Assembly (NCBI GenBank): GCA_009773735.1
Contig: WSYG01000015.1
Coordinates: 1 to 47,262 of the forward strand
Direction of reading: 5' to 3'
DNA length: 47,262 bases
Source of the DNA: Erysipelotrichaceae bacterium
Lineage (GTDB): Bacteria; Bacillota_I; Bacilli_A; Erysipelotrichales; Erysipelotrichaceae
A program made the translations under genes and the position numbers. A model generated the notes under the pieces. It was not told the origin of the DNA, searched no databases, and was given only the letters and a program-made list of their open reading frames with translations. This document shows, piece by piece, positions 37,196-44,869 of this stretch (positions within the stretch are counted from its first letter, which is position 1; each line of letters begins with the position of its first letter).

Positions 37196-37687
37196 CTAAA
37201 TATAGTTGTGTTGATTGAGGGCTTGTTGTTTAGAGTGTAAGTTAATCGCATAGATCGAAGAGCTTTCACCCCAAGGATGATAACCTGTTCCAATTTTAGA
37301 AAAGCCAAATTTCTCATAGTATCCACCATGATCCGTACATAAATATAGATTTAAGAATCCAAGTTCTTCGGCTTTTTTCTTACCATATTCAATCAATAAA
37401 GAACTGAGGTGCTTTCCTCGATATGATTCATCGATGTAAAGTGCACATATCCAAGGATAAAGATCCATTCGACTGATAAAATCATTGGTGATTAATCCTG
37501 CACAACCAATTATGTTTTCTTCATCTTTTAAAATAAACCATTGAGGTAAAGCATTGTCTGACATTAAAGAACTTCTGATCGCATCATCATAAACCATCAT
37601 ACTGGCTTCACTAGCCCAGATTTTTTGAAAATAGGATATGATGGATTCTAATTCTTCCGGATGTTCCCTTACGGATATGATTTTCAT
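37196..37687 (-). CDS. GNAT-family N-acetyltransferase
   Basis: A 163-residue protein with the GNAT fold: an N-terminal helix-rich part, the central strand ENIIGCAGLI, ICALYIDESYRGKHLSSLLIEYG for the acetyl-CoA pyrophosphate loop (R/Q-x-x-G-x-G/A position as YRGKHLS), and the C-terminal YYEKFGFSKIG typical of the family. The acceptor substrate is not predictable. GAGGAA precedes ATG 37687. It lies 29 bases after the HAD gene on the same strand and may share its transcript. Confidence 0.88.
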   Translation of the reverse strand: MKIISVREHPEELESIISYFQKIWASEASMMVYDDAIRSSLMSDNALPQWFILKDEENIIGCAGLITNDFISRMDLYPWICALYIDESYRGKHLSSLLIEYGKKKAEELGFLNLYLCTDHGGYYEKFGFSKIGTGYHPWGESSSIYAINLHSKQQALNQHNYI

Positions 37688-37716
37688 GTGTTCCTCATTT
37701 TAGATAATATGATCAT

Positions 37717-38514
37717 CTAGAAATAATCATTTAAGAAATGGCCAATACCATCTTCATTATTAGATAACGTTACTGCATCTGCGATGGCTTTAACTTCATC
37801 GACAGCATTCCCCATCGCGACACCGATTCCGGCATATTCAATCATGGTCAAATCGTTGTAACTGTCCCCAAAGGCCAAAACTTCACTGGCACCGATTTTC
37901 ATAAGATCACAATACTTTCTTAAAGCACTACCTTTATCAACACCTTTTGGATTTATTTCTATAAAATCAGGTCTTGATTTTAAGAAATGGACTTCCCTTT
38001 TAAAAGGTTCAATCAACTGATCCATTACTTGATCAAGCACTTTTGGATCAGCACTGATCATAAGCTTATTGGGACAAAAATCAATCAAGCTAAGATCAGG
38101 CATTACTTTTACAGTATGATTCTCTGAACTAGATGCATATGCAACATTGAATCCATTAGGATCTTGAACCCATAAGACATCTTTACAAGGAACCATCAGG
38201 GTAAGCGGAAACTGTTGAGCATGTGTGATGATTCGTTTTGATAAATCTTCATCAAATAAATCTTCAAACAAGATTTCATTGCTTTCCGCATCTGCAACTA
38301 CACCTCCGTTATAACAAAGCAATATCGTTTTATCCAAAGGGATACGCTGTTTAAGAATAAGGTTTCTTAAACCGTGAAGTGATCTGCCAGAGGCCAAGAC
38401 AAGGATAACTCCATTCTTATGTGCTCTTAGTAATGCAGATCTAGTGAGTGGCATGATTTCATCATGTTGGTTATATAGAGTACCATCTATGTCTAAAGCA
38501 ATGAGCTTGATCAT
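37717..38514 (-). CDS. Cof-type HAD-family phosphatase
   Basis: A 265-residue Cof/YidA-type hydrolase that usually acts on sugar phosphates or flavin-type phosphates. Motif I is ALDIDGTLYN, motif II lies in LVLASGRS, the conserved Lys is in the KGSALRKYCD block, and motif III/IV is FGDSYNDLTMIEYAG. An intact counterpart of the broken HAD gene at 2809-3627, but clearly diverged from it. GGGAGGAAA precedes ATG 38514. The downstream GNAT gene is on the same strand. Substrate not predictable. Confidence 0.9.
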   Translation of the reverse strand: MIKLIALDIDGTLYNQHDEIMPLTRSALLRAHKNGVILVLASGRSLHGLRNLILKQRIPLDKTILLCYNGGVVADAESNEILFEDLFDEDLSKRIITHAQQFPLTLMVPCKDVLWVQDPNGFNVAYASSSENHTVKVMPDLSLIDFCPNKLMISADPKVLDQVMDQLIEPFKREVHFLKSRPDFIEINPKGVDKGSALRKYCDLMKIGASEVLAFGDSYNDLTMIEYAGIGVAMGNAVDEVKAIADAVTLSNNEDGIGHFLNDYF

Positions 38515-38639
38515 AATTTCCTCCCGTCCGCGAAATTGTAACCAACTTTACACCACCATTATATCTTTTTTCAGAATTTCTGCTATTAAAATGGTAGACA
38601 CATTTTACCCAAAGGGTTAATCTAATTACAATAACTATA

Positions 38640-38668
38640 TTGACTAATTATGGTTATTATATTATACT
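38640..38668 (+). promoter_or_regulatory. Strong promoter for a leaderless message
   Basis: TTGACT (38640-38645), a 17-base spacer, and TATACT (38663-38668). The ATG of the next gene starts at 38675, seven bases after the -10, which is where transcription should begin. No ribosome site fits in between. Confidence 0.82.
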
Positions 38669-38674
38669 TTATTT

Positions 38675-39211
38675 ATGAGCACTAAATCGGAATTAGCACC
38701 TTTTAAATTGCCGCGATGGGAAGATTTACCTGACATCGACTTATATATGGATCAAGTCATCAAATTGACTGAGAAACATTTGAGTTCGTTAGGAATCAAA
38801 CCTGTCACCGCAGCCATGATCAACAATTATGTCAAACTTAAATTGTTGCCGGCACCGATTCAAAAAAAGTACACACGTGTTCATGTTGCCTTTATCTTTG
38901 CGATTGCCATCTTAAAAGATGTGTTTGAAATCACATTGATCAAGGAAGGCATTCTCATTGAAACTCAAACTCTGGGTCTTAAACAAGCGTATAATTTATT
39001 TGTAAGTGACGTTGAAAACGCAGTACGATTGATTGAAACTCAAGGTGAGAAACGTGAGCCTGTGACTTTATTGGAAGGCGAGATTACATTAGAGAATCGT
39101 ATCCTAAAGCTTGCAGCATTAACCTTCGCGGCTCAAAGAGTCGTCAAAAATTTGATTCTGACCGAATCTAAAGGAGAAAAGAATGATTCAAAAAATAGCG
39201 ATCTTAACTGA
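38675..39211 (+). CDS. DUF1836-domain protein
   Basis: A 178-residue protein of the DUF1836 family, known from Bacillota and of unknown function. The N-terminal FKLPRWEDLPDIDLYMDQV block and the YVKLKLLPAP segment, which resembles a MerR-like helix-turn-helix, are typical and suggest DNA binding. The promoter puts the transcript start at or next to the A of the start codon, so translation is probably leaderless. The last codons overlap the start of the second DegV gene by 29 bases, and they carry that gene's AAAGGAG ribosome site, so the two are coupled. Confidence 0.85.
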   Translation: MSTKSELAPFKLPRWEDLPDIDLYMDQVIKLTEKHLSSLGIKPVTAAMINNYVKLKLLPAPIQKKYTRVHVAFIFAIAILKDVFEITLIKEGILIETQTLGLKQAYNLFVSDVENAVRLIETQGEKREPVTLLEGEITLENRILKLAALTFAAQRVVKNLILTESKGEKNDSKNSDLN

Positions 39212-40034
39212 TTCAGGCAGTGACGTGCCCGCTGAAATTGTCAAAGAAATGGGAATCTTTGTCTTACCACTACAAGTCAACTACAAAGATCGCAGTTATT
39301 CAGACGGGGTCGATATTGATGCCCAAACTGTATACGAAAATCTAACAAAAGAGGTCCCAACAACATCACTCCCTACAGGTCAAATTGTTGCGGATACCCT
39401 TCAAAAAATTGAACAAAATGGATATACCCATATCCTAGCTGTTGTCTTGTCTTCTGGTCTATCAGGCACACATAATATGGTTCAATTGATGGCAGATCAT
39501 TCTAAGTTACCTATGAAAGTTATCGATACAAAAAACATAGGGATTGGAAGTGGCTTAAGTGTCATTAAAGCAGCACAATGGGCAAAAGAAGGCTTCTCCT
39601 TCGATGATTTGATCGATAAAGTAAAAGATGTTATTCTTCAAACTAAAGTTTATTTCGTGCTTAATACACTAGAGTATCTTCAAAAAGGCGGACGTATCGG
39701 TAAAGTTTCAGCATTCGTTGGGCAAACATTAGATCTAAAACCTGTCATTACCTGTAATGATGAAGGTATATATACCACCCTGGTAAAAGTCAGAGGCAGA
39801 AAAGGCTCACTGACCAGAATCAAGGAAATCGCATGCGCTTATGCCCAGGATGGAAAAAGTATCAATATTGCCTTTGCGCACGGAAATGCGATGGAAGAAA
39901 TCACCAGAATAAAAGAGGATGTTTTATCCAGAGTCCAAAACGTTAAGAATATCTATTTAGGTCCTGTTTCTCCTGCACTAGGCGTTCATACTGGTCCTGG
40001 ATTGATTGGGATCGCTGTTCAAATCGAAAAATGA
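39183..40034 (+). CDS. DegV-family fatty-acid-binding protein (second copy)
   Basis: A 283-residue DegV/FakB-type protein with the canonical start LTDSGSDVP, the TTSLPTGQI loop, SSGLSGTHN and the YLQKGGRIGKVSAF headgroup block, followed by GLIGIAVQ at the end. It is closer to the family consensus than the copy at 33923. AAAGGAG precedes ATG 39183 inside the end of the DUF1836 gene, so it depends on that gene's promoter. A strong terminator follows. As for the first copy, it should carry a fatty acid to FakA, which is not encoded here. Confidence 0.92.
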   Translation: MIQKIAILTDSGSDVPAEIVKEMGIFVLPLQVNYKDRSYSDGVDIDAQTVYENLTKEVPTTSLPTGQIVADTLQKIEQNGYTHILAVVLSSGLSGTHNMVQLMADHSKLPMKVIDTKNIGIGSGLSVIKAAQWAKEGFSFDDLIDKVKDVILQTKVYFVLNTLEYLQKGGRIGKVSAFVGQTLDLKPVITCNDEGIYTTLVKVRGRKGSLTRIKEIACAYAQDGKSINIAFAHGNAMEEITRIKEDVLSRVQNVKNIYLGPVSPALGVHTGPGLIGIAVQIEK

Positions 40035-40037
40035 TTC

Positions 40038-40060
40038 AAGTGTCTTAGGACACTTTTTTT
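40038..40060 (+). terminator. Terminator after the second DegV gene
   Basis: AAGTGTC-TTAG-GACACTT followed by a run of T7 ending at 40060. Confidence 0.93.
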
Positions 40061-40063
40061 ATG

Positions 40064-40091
40064 TATAAAAAAACAGCACAATGTGCTGTTT
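40064..40091 (-). terminator. Terminator of the 42-codon gene
   Basis: AAACAGCAC and GTGCTGTTT form a perfect 9-bp stem with a three-base loop. On the minus strand a T-rich tract follows (TTTTTTTATACAT). It lies 21 bases after the stop of the small gene, which supports that gene being real. Confidence 0.88.
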
Positions 40092-40111
40092 CAGAGTTTT
40101 AGCGAGATTAA

Positions 40112-40240
40112 TTATGATAGTCTAAGCAATTCAAAGAAGTTACTAAAGATATGATAACTGATCAAAATCTTAGTTAAACCAAATATTCCAAGTATAAACA
40201 GCACGGCTTTAGGGATAGAACTTCTTGTCTTGTTGTTCAT
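40112..40240 (-). CDS. Small single-helix membrane protein, 42 residues
   Basis: The ORF starts with a basic, polar segment (MNNKTRSSIPK) followed by a hydrophobic stretch (AVLFILGIFGLTKILISY) and an amphipathic end (FSNFFELLRLS). It is too short for ordinary gene finders. Support for it being real: a -10-like TATAAA exactly six bases before the ATG, a strong terminator directly after, and an otherwise empty 290-base gap. There is no ribosome site, so a leaderless message is implied. The family is not recognised. Its position between unrelated genes gives no functional clue. Confidence 0.55.
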   Translation of the reverse strand: MNNKTRSSIPKAVLFILGIFGLTKILISYHIFSNFFELLRLS

Positions 40241-40323
40241 ACTTCATTTATAACACAACCATCGAAATTTAGGTATACATGTGCATATGAAAGTATCTTT
40301 CACATTTAATATAGATTTTTTGA

Positions 40324-41352
40324 TTACCACTTATTGGCTACTTTTTCAGCGAAACCCATAAAGTCTTTGATTTGAATGATTTTTCCATCATCAAGTTTTG
40401 CAGATCCACTAAAACGTCCAAAGACTTGATGCTGATCTGATTCTAGAATCAGAAGCGATGTTTTGGAAAAGCGATCCAAGATTGGTACGAAATCCATCTC
40501 AAAACGTCCATCATGGCTACTAAATCTCCACGGTTTTAGATAATCTTCATGTCCATCTTTCATGGGGATATGAAAAGTGACTTCAGACAGTTTATGAACC
40601 TTCCCATTATAAATCAACATATTCTCTGTGGCTGCTTTGGTATTTCCAAACCCATAACCAATGTTGAAACCAAAAGACATCCCATCAACGACTCCAGAAG
40701 CACTTCCCCAGTACCAAGTGTTCTTATAGGTCCACACCCCTCTTCCCCAATCCAAGACCGCAAATGAGGTGTCAGGCTTAAATTGATAGGCTTTGCCCGC
40801 AATCGTTACACTGCCTTCAGCTCTCATACAATTGATTTTTTGATTGAAGTAGAAATGTTTGGGTTTGTTAAAAGGTGTTGCGATAACAGTGCTTTCTTTA
40901 GGGATATTACTTAAGATAAGTCGTCCTACCAAGGGTTGACCTTGACTAAAATGTTCCACTTTGAAATCTAAGATTCTTTGCTGATCTTTGTGGGTAAATT
41001 CTAATATGTAATTCTTTTTAACAACACGAATGTTCCCTTTCAATGAACTCGAAGGAAGCTTCTTCTTTCCAAATGGTAAGAAAGACATGAAACTTGCGGT
41101 GATCTCATAAACATCATCGAAGTTAAAGAATGTCACTGAATCTAAACCCATGTATGAATTATCCGCAACTGTTAGTGCGAGACCAAAATGATCATTACCA
41201 ACAAAGTAATAATCCCATTCTTTGATTCTAAAACTTGGTGCTTTAATATCTTTTCGATTATAAATCGGCAACAGACTTTTCGCATACCCAGGTTCTGCAA
41301 TATTACCTTGTTTATCCAACAAAGGTGCAGAACTTAATATCTCGTGTTGCAT
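40324..41352 (-). CDS. DUF2804-domain protein
   Basis: A 342-residue protein of the DUF2804 family, of unknown function. Trp-rich blocks are characteristic: the N-terminal half has RIKEWDYYFVGN and the C-terminal half has VLDWGRGVWTYKNTWYWGSASG, then SFGFNIGYGFGNT and AATENMLIYNGK. Related folds include lipocalin/AttH-like beta barrels. There is no signal peptide. The start ATG lies three bases after the stop of the small lipoprotein gene (TAA then ATC), without a clear ribosome site, so translation probably depends on coupling. Function unknown. Confidence 0.85.
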   Translation of the reverse strand: MQHEILSSAPLLDKQGNIAEPGYAKSLLPIYNRKDIKAPSFRIKEWDYYFVGNDHFGLALTVADNSYMGLDSVTFFNFDDVYEITASFMSFLPFGKKKLPSSSLKGNIRVVKKNYILEFTHKDQQRILDFKVEHFSQGQPLVGRLILSNIPKESTVIATPFNKPKHFYFNQKINCMRAEGSVTIAGKAYQFKPDTSFAVLDWGRGVWTYKNTWYWGSASGVVDGMSFGFNIGYGFGNTKAATENMLIYNGKVHKLSEVTFHIPMKDGHEDYLKPWRFSSHDGRFEMDFVPILDRFSKTSLLILESDQHQVFGRFSGSAKLDDGKIIQIKDFMGFAEKVANKW

Positions 41353-41355
41353 GAT

Positions 41356-41652
41356 TTAACGGCGGCGACGAGATTTCTTACGATATAAAGATAAGCCTCC
41401 AAAACCAGATATGATGGCAATATAATAACCGAAATCATACCAGAATCCACTATTCATAACTTCATAGATTCTAATATTCTTATCAAAAATACTGAAGATC
41501 AAAGATAGAGGAGCCAACCAACCATGCCAAATTCCCCAAAAGAATCCAGCTGTGCTTGTTGAAGATGCAGAACCATCTCCAGGGATACAACCTGTCAAAA
41601 CGATGAGAATGAAGATACTGATCAATAACCAAGCGAGTTTTCTGTTTTTCAT
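41356..41652 (-). CDS. Small membrane lipoprotein
   Basis: A 98-residue protein. Its N-terminus is a lipoprotein signal: basic residues (MKNRK), a hydrophobic core, and LTGC as the lipobox. Two further hydrophobic segments follow, including FYWGIWHGWLAPL-like FFWGIWHGWLAPLSLIFS and the YYIAIISGFGGLSLY segment, and it ends in an Arg/Lys-rich tail. I chose ATG 41652 with AAGGAAA upstream over 41703. Tails like this stop transfer and keep the C-terminus inside. It is coupled to the DUF2804 gene. Small lipoproteins of this form are common and uncharacterised. Confidence 0.7.
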   Translation of the reverse strand: MKNRKLAWLLISIFILIVLTGCIPGDGSASSTSTAGFFWGIWHGWLAPLSLIFSIFDKNIRIYEVMNSGFWYDFGYYIAIISGFGGLSLYRKKSRRRR

Positions 41653-41726
41653 AGGTTTCCTTTTTGTTTTTATGTTCAGGGTCCATTGATTTGTTGGACA
41701 CACTATAGACCTATTATAAGCGTTTA

Positions 41727-42329
41727 CTAGACAAGTTGCTGTAATGCTTCTTTGATTCTGAGGATGACATACGCCAAATCATCTTCAGATGCTTCAAAAT
41801 CTAAATGATCGACATTAATAACTAGCATTGGAGAATGATCATATTTCGAAAAATAGGTTTCATATTTATCGTTTAGTCTTTCCCAATATGCTCTTTCTAC
41901 ATTTTGTTCAAAGTCGCGGCCTCTTTTTTTGATTCTCTTAATCGCAACATCAATACTGACTTGTAGATAAACCAACAAATCTGGTCTCTTTACTTCATGG
42001 ATCATCACATCAAAGAGATCTTCATAAATGTTGTACTCTTCAGCTTCCATCGTTTTATATTCTGCATGCATGGATGCAAAGAGTCCATCCCCATAGATAC
42101 TTCGATCCATAATTGAGTTTGGGATCATCTCCGCCGCTTTGAGATGTTCAAATCGTTTGGTTAGGAAATAAATTTGAAGCGGAAATGCATAACGTTGTCG
42201 ATCTTGATAGAATCTATCTAAAATCGGATTGTTTAAAACAGGCTCAGGAAAAGCAATATACCCTTCATCGGCCAAATGATTCATCAAGGCAGTTTTACCT
42301 ACGCCTACTACACCCTCAATAATCAGCAT
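41727..42329 (-). CDS. Deoxynucleoside kinase (dAK/dGK family)
   Basis: A 200-residue member of the deoxyadenosine/deoxyguanosine kinase family, which salvages deoxynucleosides to monophosphates. The P-loop is GVVGVGKT (6-13). The substrate and catalytic region carries PEP (Glu of the specificity pocket), the Q-rich stretch LQIYFLTKRF, and DRSIYGDGLF with the ERS/DRS motif. The LID is KKRGRDFE. Length is typical. AAAAGGAG precedes ATG 42329. The exact base preference cannot be read from sequence. It complements the de novo purine operon in this window. Confidence 0.9.
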   Translation of the reverse strand: MLIIEGVVGVGKTALMNHLADEGYIAFPEPVLNNPILDRFYQDRQRYAFPLQIYFLTKRFEHLKAAEMIPNSIMDRSIYGDGLFASMHAEYKTMEAEEYNIYEDLFDVMIHEVKRPDLLVYLQVSIDVAIKRIKKRGRDFEQNVERAYWERLNDKYETYFSKYDHSPMLVINVDHLDFEASEDDLAYVILRIKEALQQLV

Positions 42330-42356
42330 AATGATCTCCTTTTACAATAATTAATT

Positions 42357-43235
42357 TTATTTTGTTACTTTCTTTGCTTTTCCCAATAAGAATTTTAAAA
42401 CATTTTTATCAACGATATTGCCTTCGTTGATGCGTTCTTCAAAGTTTTCCCAGCCACAGAAATCATTAAATGCTTTGATTGTTTCAAGATCGAATGCTTG
42501 AGTCAAAGGTCCTTTATAATACCCACATTTTTGAAGTGCTTTCTGAATTTGATCGGCTATCTTAGGATCAACAATGACCTTATCTTCTTCTGTGGTTTTA
42601 TTGAAATAGATCTCATGAAGCCTAACAAGTTTCATCAGTTTCTTTATGGGTTGAGGATCATCATCTACTCTAAGATCCATATATCTGTCATTGTATCCAC
42701 CATAACTACCACCTTGTTTAACGATCAATAAAGCAGCTGATTGACGTCCTCTGCGATCACCACCGGCATTTTGACCCGCATCCAATGCTTTAACCAAACG
42801 ATTAGCTAAAGTTCCAATGGTCGATCTATAGGTTTTCACCATGGCTTCGATCGTTTCTACTCCAACCAAAATGTTACCTTGACATGCAAGATTTTCTTGA
42901 GCAATACCTCCCGCATAATCAAAACAATTCTTTCCGGTAAATGTAACAGATCCACCTTTGGAATCTACGATCCCAAATTGTCGATCTTCGATATGCGTAT
43001 CTCTTGCCTTTAGAGAATCCAAAACTTTCTGGGCAGAATACCCTTTCTCCAACAAATCTAACCCAACAGTACCAAATTCAAGGTTTGCCATGGCTTGAGT
43101 TGCGATCCCACCCACATTGGCTTTAGCCCAAGGTACAGCTGATCCAACAGCCAAGAATTTAGACTGAACTGCAATCCCGATTTCACCAGTCGATGGGTCT
43201 CTGGCCACAATGGAGAAGGTCGCGATATTTTTCAT
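42357..43235 (-). CDS. DUF1028-domain protein (Ntn-hydrolase-like)
   Basis: A 292-residue protein. Residues 1 to about 215 form a DUF1028 domain: ATFSIVARDPSTGEIGIAVQSKF, then VPWAKANVGGIATQAMANL and the DAGQNAGGDRRGRQSAALL block, all typical. This family has an Ntn-hydrolase fold and may process itself before a Thr or Ser near the start; no substrate is known. The C-terminal 70 residues look like a peptidoglycan-binding-type helical add-on (IQKALQKCGYYKGPLTQAFD). I chose ATG 43235 (AAAGGA upstream) over 43250. Its promoter region is framed by a striking inverted repeat. Confidence 0.88.
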   Translation of the reverse strand: MKNIATFSIVARDPSTGEIGIAVQSKFLAVGSAVPWAKANVGGIATQAMANLEFGTVGLDLLEKGYSAQKVLDSLKARDTHIEDRQFGIVDSKGGSVTFTGKNCFDYAGGIAQENLACQGNILVGVETIEAMVKTYRSTIGTLANRLVKALDAGQNAGGDRRGRQSAALLIVKQGGSYGGYNDRYMDLRVDDDPQPIKKLMKLVRLHEIYFNKTTEEDKVIVDPKIADQIQKALQKCGYYKGPLTQAFDLETIKAFNDFCGWENFEERINEGNIVDKNVLKFLLGKAKKVTK

Positions 43236-43467
43236 ATGAGGTCCTTTCATAAACCTATGTCATAATAGATTTTATGGATATAATCTTACTATTCCTATTA
43301 TGACATAATTCAGACGAAAATTAATCTCATAAAGATGTGTGTTGAAATCGAATATGCTTTTTAATATCTATATTGATAAAGATAGACTCATGATTATTTC
43401 ACACTTAACCAATTATAGGTTCAAACCAGCATCTTCTTACCCTATAATAAATGTAACGAGGTAAGCA
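43236..43467. promoter_or_regulatory. Divergent region with paired operators before DUF1028
   Basis: ATGTCATAATAG (43257-43268) and CTATTATGACAT (43295-43306) form a perfect 12-bp inverted repeat with a 26-base spacer. Each arm is itself a small palindrome: TATG-T-CATA and ATTATG-A-CATAAT (43297-43309). The spacer contains candidate -10 elements for the minus-strand DUF1028 gene. For the plus-strand HD gene, TATAAT at 43443-43448 with TTCAAA 17 bases before is a fair promoter. Confidence 0.6.
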
Positions 43468-44117
43468 ATGGAATCACTCATCGAAAAAACACAGGTTTAT
43501 GTAAGATCTTTACTTGAGAAGGAAGCCAGTGGTCATGATTGGTGGCATACTCAACGGGTCAAAGATCAGTAAACCTAGAGATTATTATTTTGGCATCTAC
43601 ACTACACGATGTTTACGATTATAAGTTGTCTGGTGATGAAAAAGCAGGTCCAAAAGCTGCCACAGATTGGTTGGTAAGGTGCGGAGCTGATGTAGATTTG
43701 ATCAAACATGTTGTTGAGATCATCGAAACGATGTCATTTAAAGGGCAAGTGCATCGTCCTATGCAGACCATTGAAGGTAAGATCGTGCAAGATGCCGATC
43801 GTTTGGATGCGGTTGGAGCCATAGGGATTGCGCGTGCTTTTGCGTTTGGTGGAACTCAAGGCAGAGAGATCTTTAATCCTGAAATTCCTTATCGCGAAAA
43901 CCTCAGTTCAACTGACTACAAAAACAAGACTTTACAAACAACCAGTCTTAATCATTTTTATGAGAAACTATTCAAACTTGATGGACACTACAACACACCT
44001 TTAGCCAACAAAATTGGTCATCAAAGACATGAATTCATGATGAATTATGTGGAAGCCTTATTAAAGGAATGTGGCGCTTCTGAAAATGAATTTGCTAGAA
44101 AACTAAAGCACATTTAA
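43468..44117 (+). pseudogene. HD-domain phosphohydrolase, frame broken near the N-terminus
   Basis: ATG 43468 follows GAGG and a TATAAT promoter. It reads a normal start for the YedJ/YpgQ family with the first ligand in GHDWWHTQRV, then stops at 43570. The rest continues in another frame (VNLEIIILASTLHDVYDYKL, IVQDADRLDAVGAIGIARAF, then FYEKLFKLD) to 44117. Between RV and the HD motif about nine residues are missing relative to the family, and the 650-base span needs 3n+1 bases, so a deletion of about 25-31 bases is likely. The first His ligand is thus separated from the rest of the metal site, and the protein should be dead. Confidence 0.75.
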
Positions 44118-44141
44118 AAATCATCCTATTTGGATGATTTT
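44117..44141. terminator. Bidirectional terminator
   Basis: AAAATCATCC-TATTT-GGATGATTTT lies between the converging HD remnant and pflA, whose stop codon TAG is in the loop. T tracts flank on both strands. Confidence 0.85.
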
Positions 44142-44869
44142 ATATTCTCGATAAGATCGATCAGTTGAGCTTGCCACTGTAGTCCTTTTGTTAGAGACAT
44201 GGCTGGAGTGTCCCCTAATGGATATTCAATTTCCATAAGCTCGTATTTTGATTTACCTAATGTATGATAAGGCAAGATCTCGATTTTATCTACATATTTT
44301 AGTTTTGCGATACGTTGAGCTGTTGCGAGTAGATTGACTTGGTTGTCATTGAGTCCAGGAACCATAACTTGTCTGATCCAAAGTGGGGTTCCAATACTTT
44401 GAGCCAACTCAAGAAACTTCTCTGTCACATCCATTTTCTGCGATGTGATTTTCTTATACAGGTCTTCCTGGGCCGCTTTCAAATCATAGATGATCAAATC
44501 AGTCGCCTTGATGATTTCTGGTAATAAAGGTGATAATGAAAAACCTGATGTATCAAGTGCTGTATGGATACCTGCTGCTTTCAAAGCCAAAAGACACTCT
44601 AGAAGAAATTCAGGTTGATTCAAAGGTTCTCCACCACTAAACGTAACACCCCCATGTTGGCCATAATATGGCTTATTTCTTAATGCTAACTCTGTGATTT
44701 CTTGGGCACTTAAACGATTCCCAATTTGTGCTTGCCAAGTCTCAGGGTTATGACAATACACGCATCTTAAAGGACATCCCGAAAGAAAGATGATCGAGCG
44801 AATGCCTGGTCCATCAAAGGTCCCAAAGGGTTCAATTTTACTGATATAACCAAGTCTAGATGGATTCAT
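44126..44869 (-). CDS. pflA: Pyruvate formate-lyase activating enzyme
   Basis: PflA is a radical-SAM enzyme that abstracts hydrogen from the essential glycine of PflB. In the 247-residue protein the cluster Cys residues are C32, C36 and C39 in [13 protein letters not shown], preceded by [14 protein letters not shown] as in the family. The [10 protein letters not shown] glycine-rich block (SAM binding) and [12 protein letters not shown] follow. Its start overlaps the end of pflB by 14 bases, so the activator is translationally coupled to its target. Length and motifs are normal. Confidence 0.97.
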   Translation of the reverse strand: MNPSRLGYISKIEPFGTFDGPGIRSIIFLSGCPLRCVYCHNPETWQAQIGNRLSAQEITELALRNKPYYGQHGGVTFSGGEPLNQPEFLLECLLALKAAGIHTALDTSGFSLSPLLPEIIKATDLIIYDLKAAQEDLYKKITSQKMDVTEKFLELAQSIGTPLWIRQVMVPGLNDNQVNLLATAQRIAKLKYVDKIEILPYHTLGKSKYELMEIEYPLGDTPAMSLTKGLQWQAQLIDLIENIKSSK

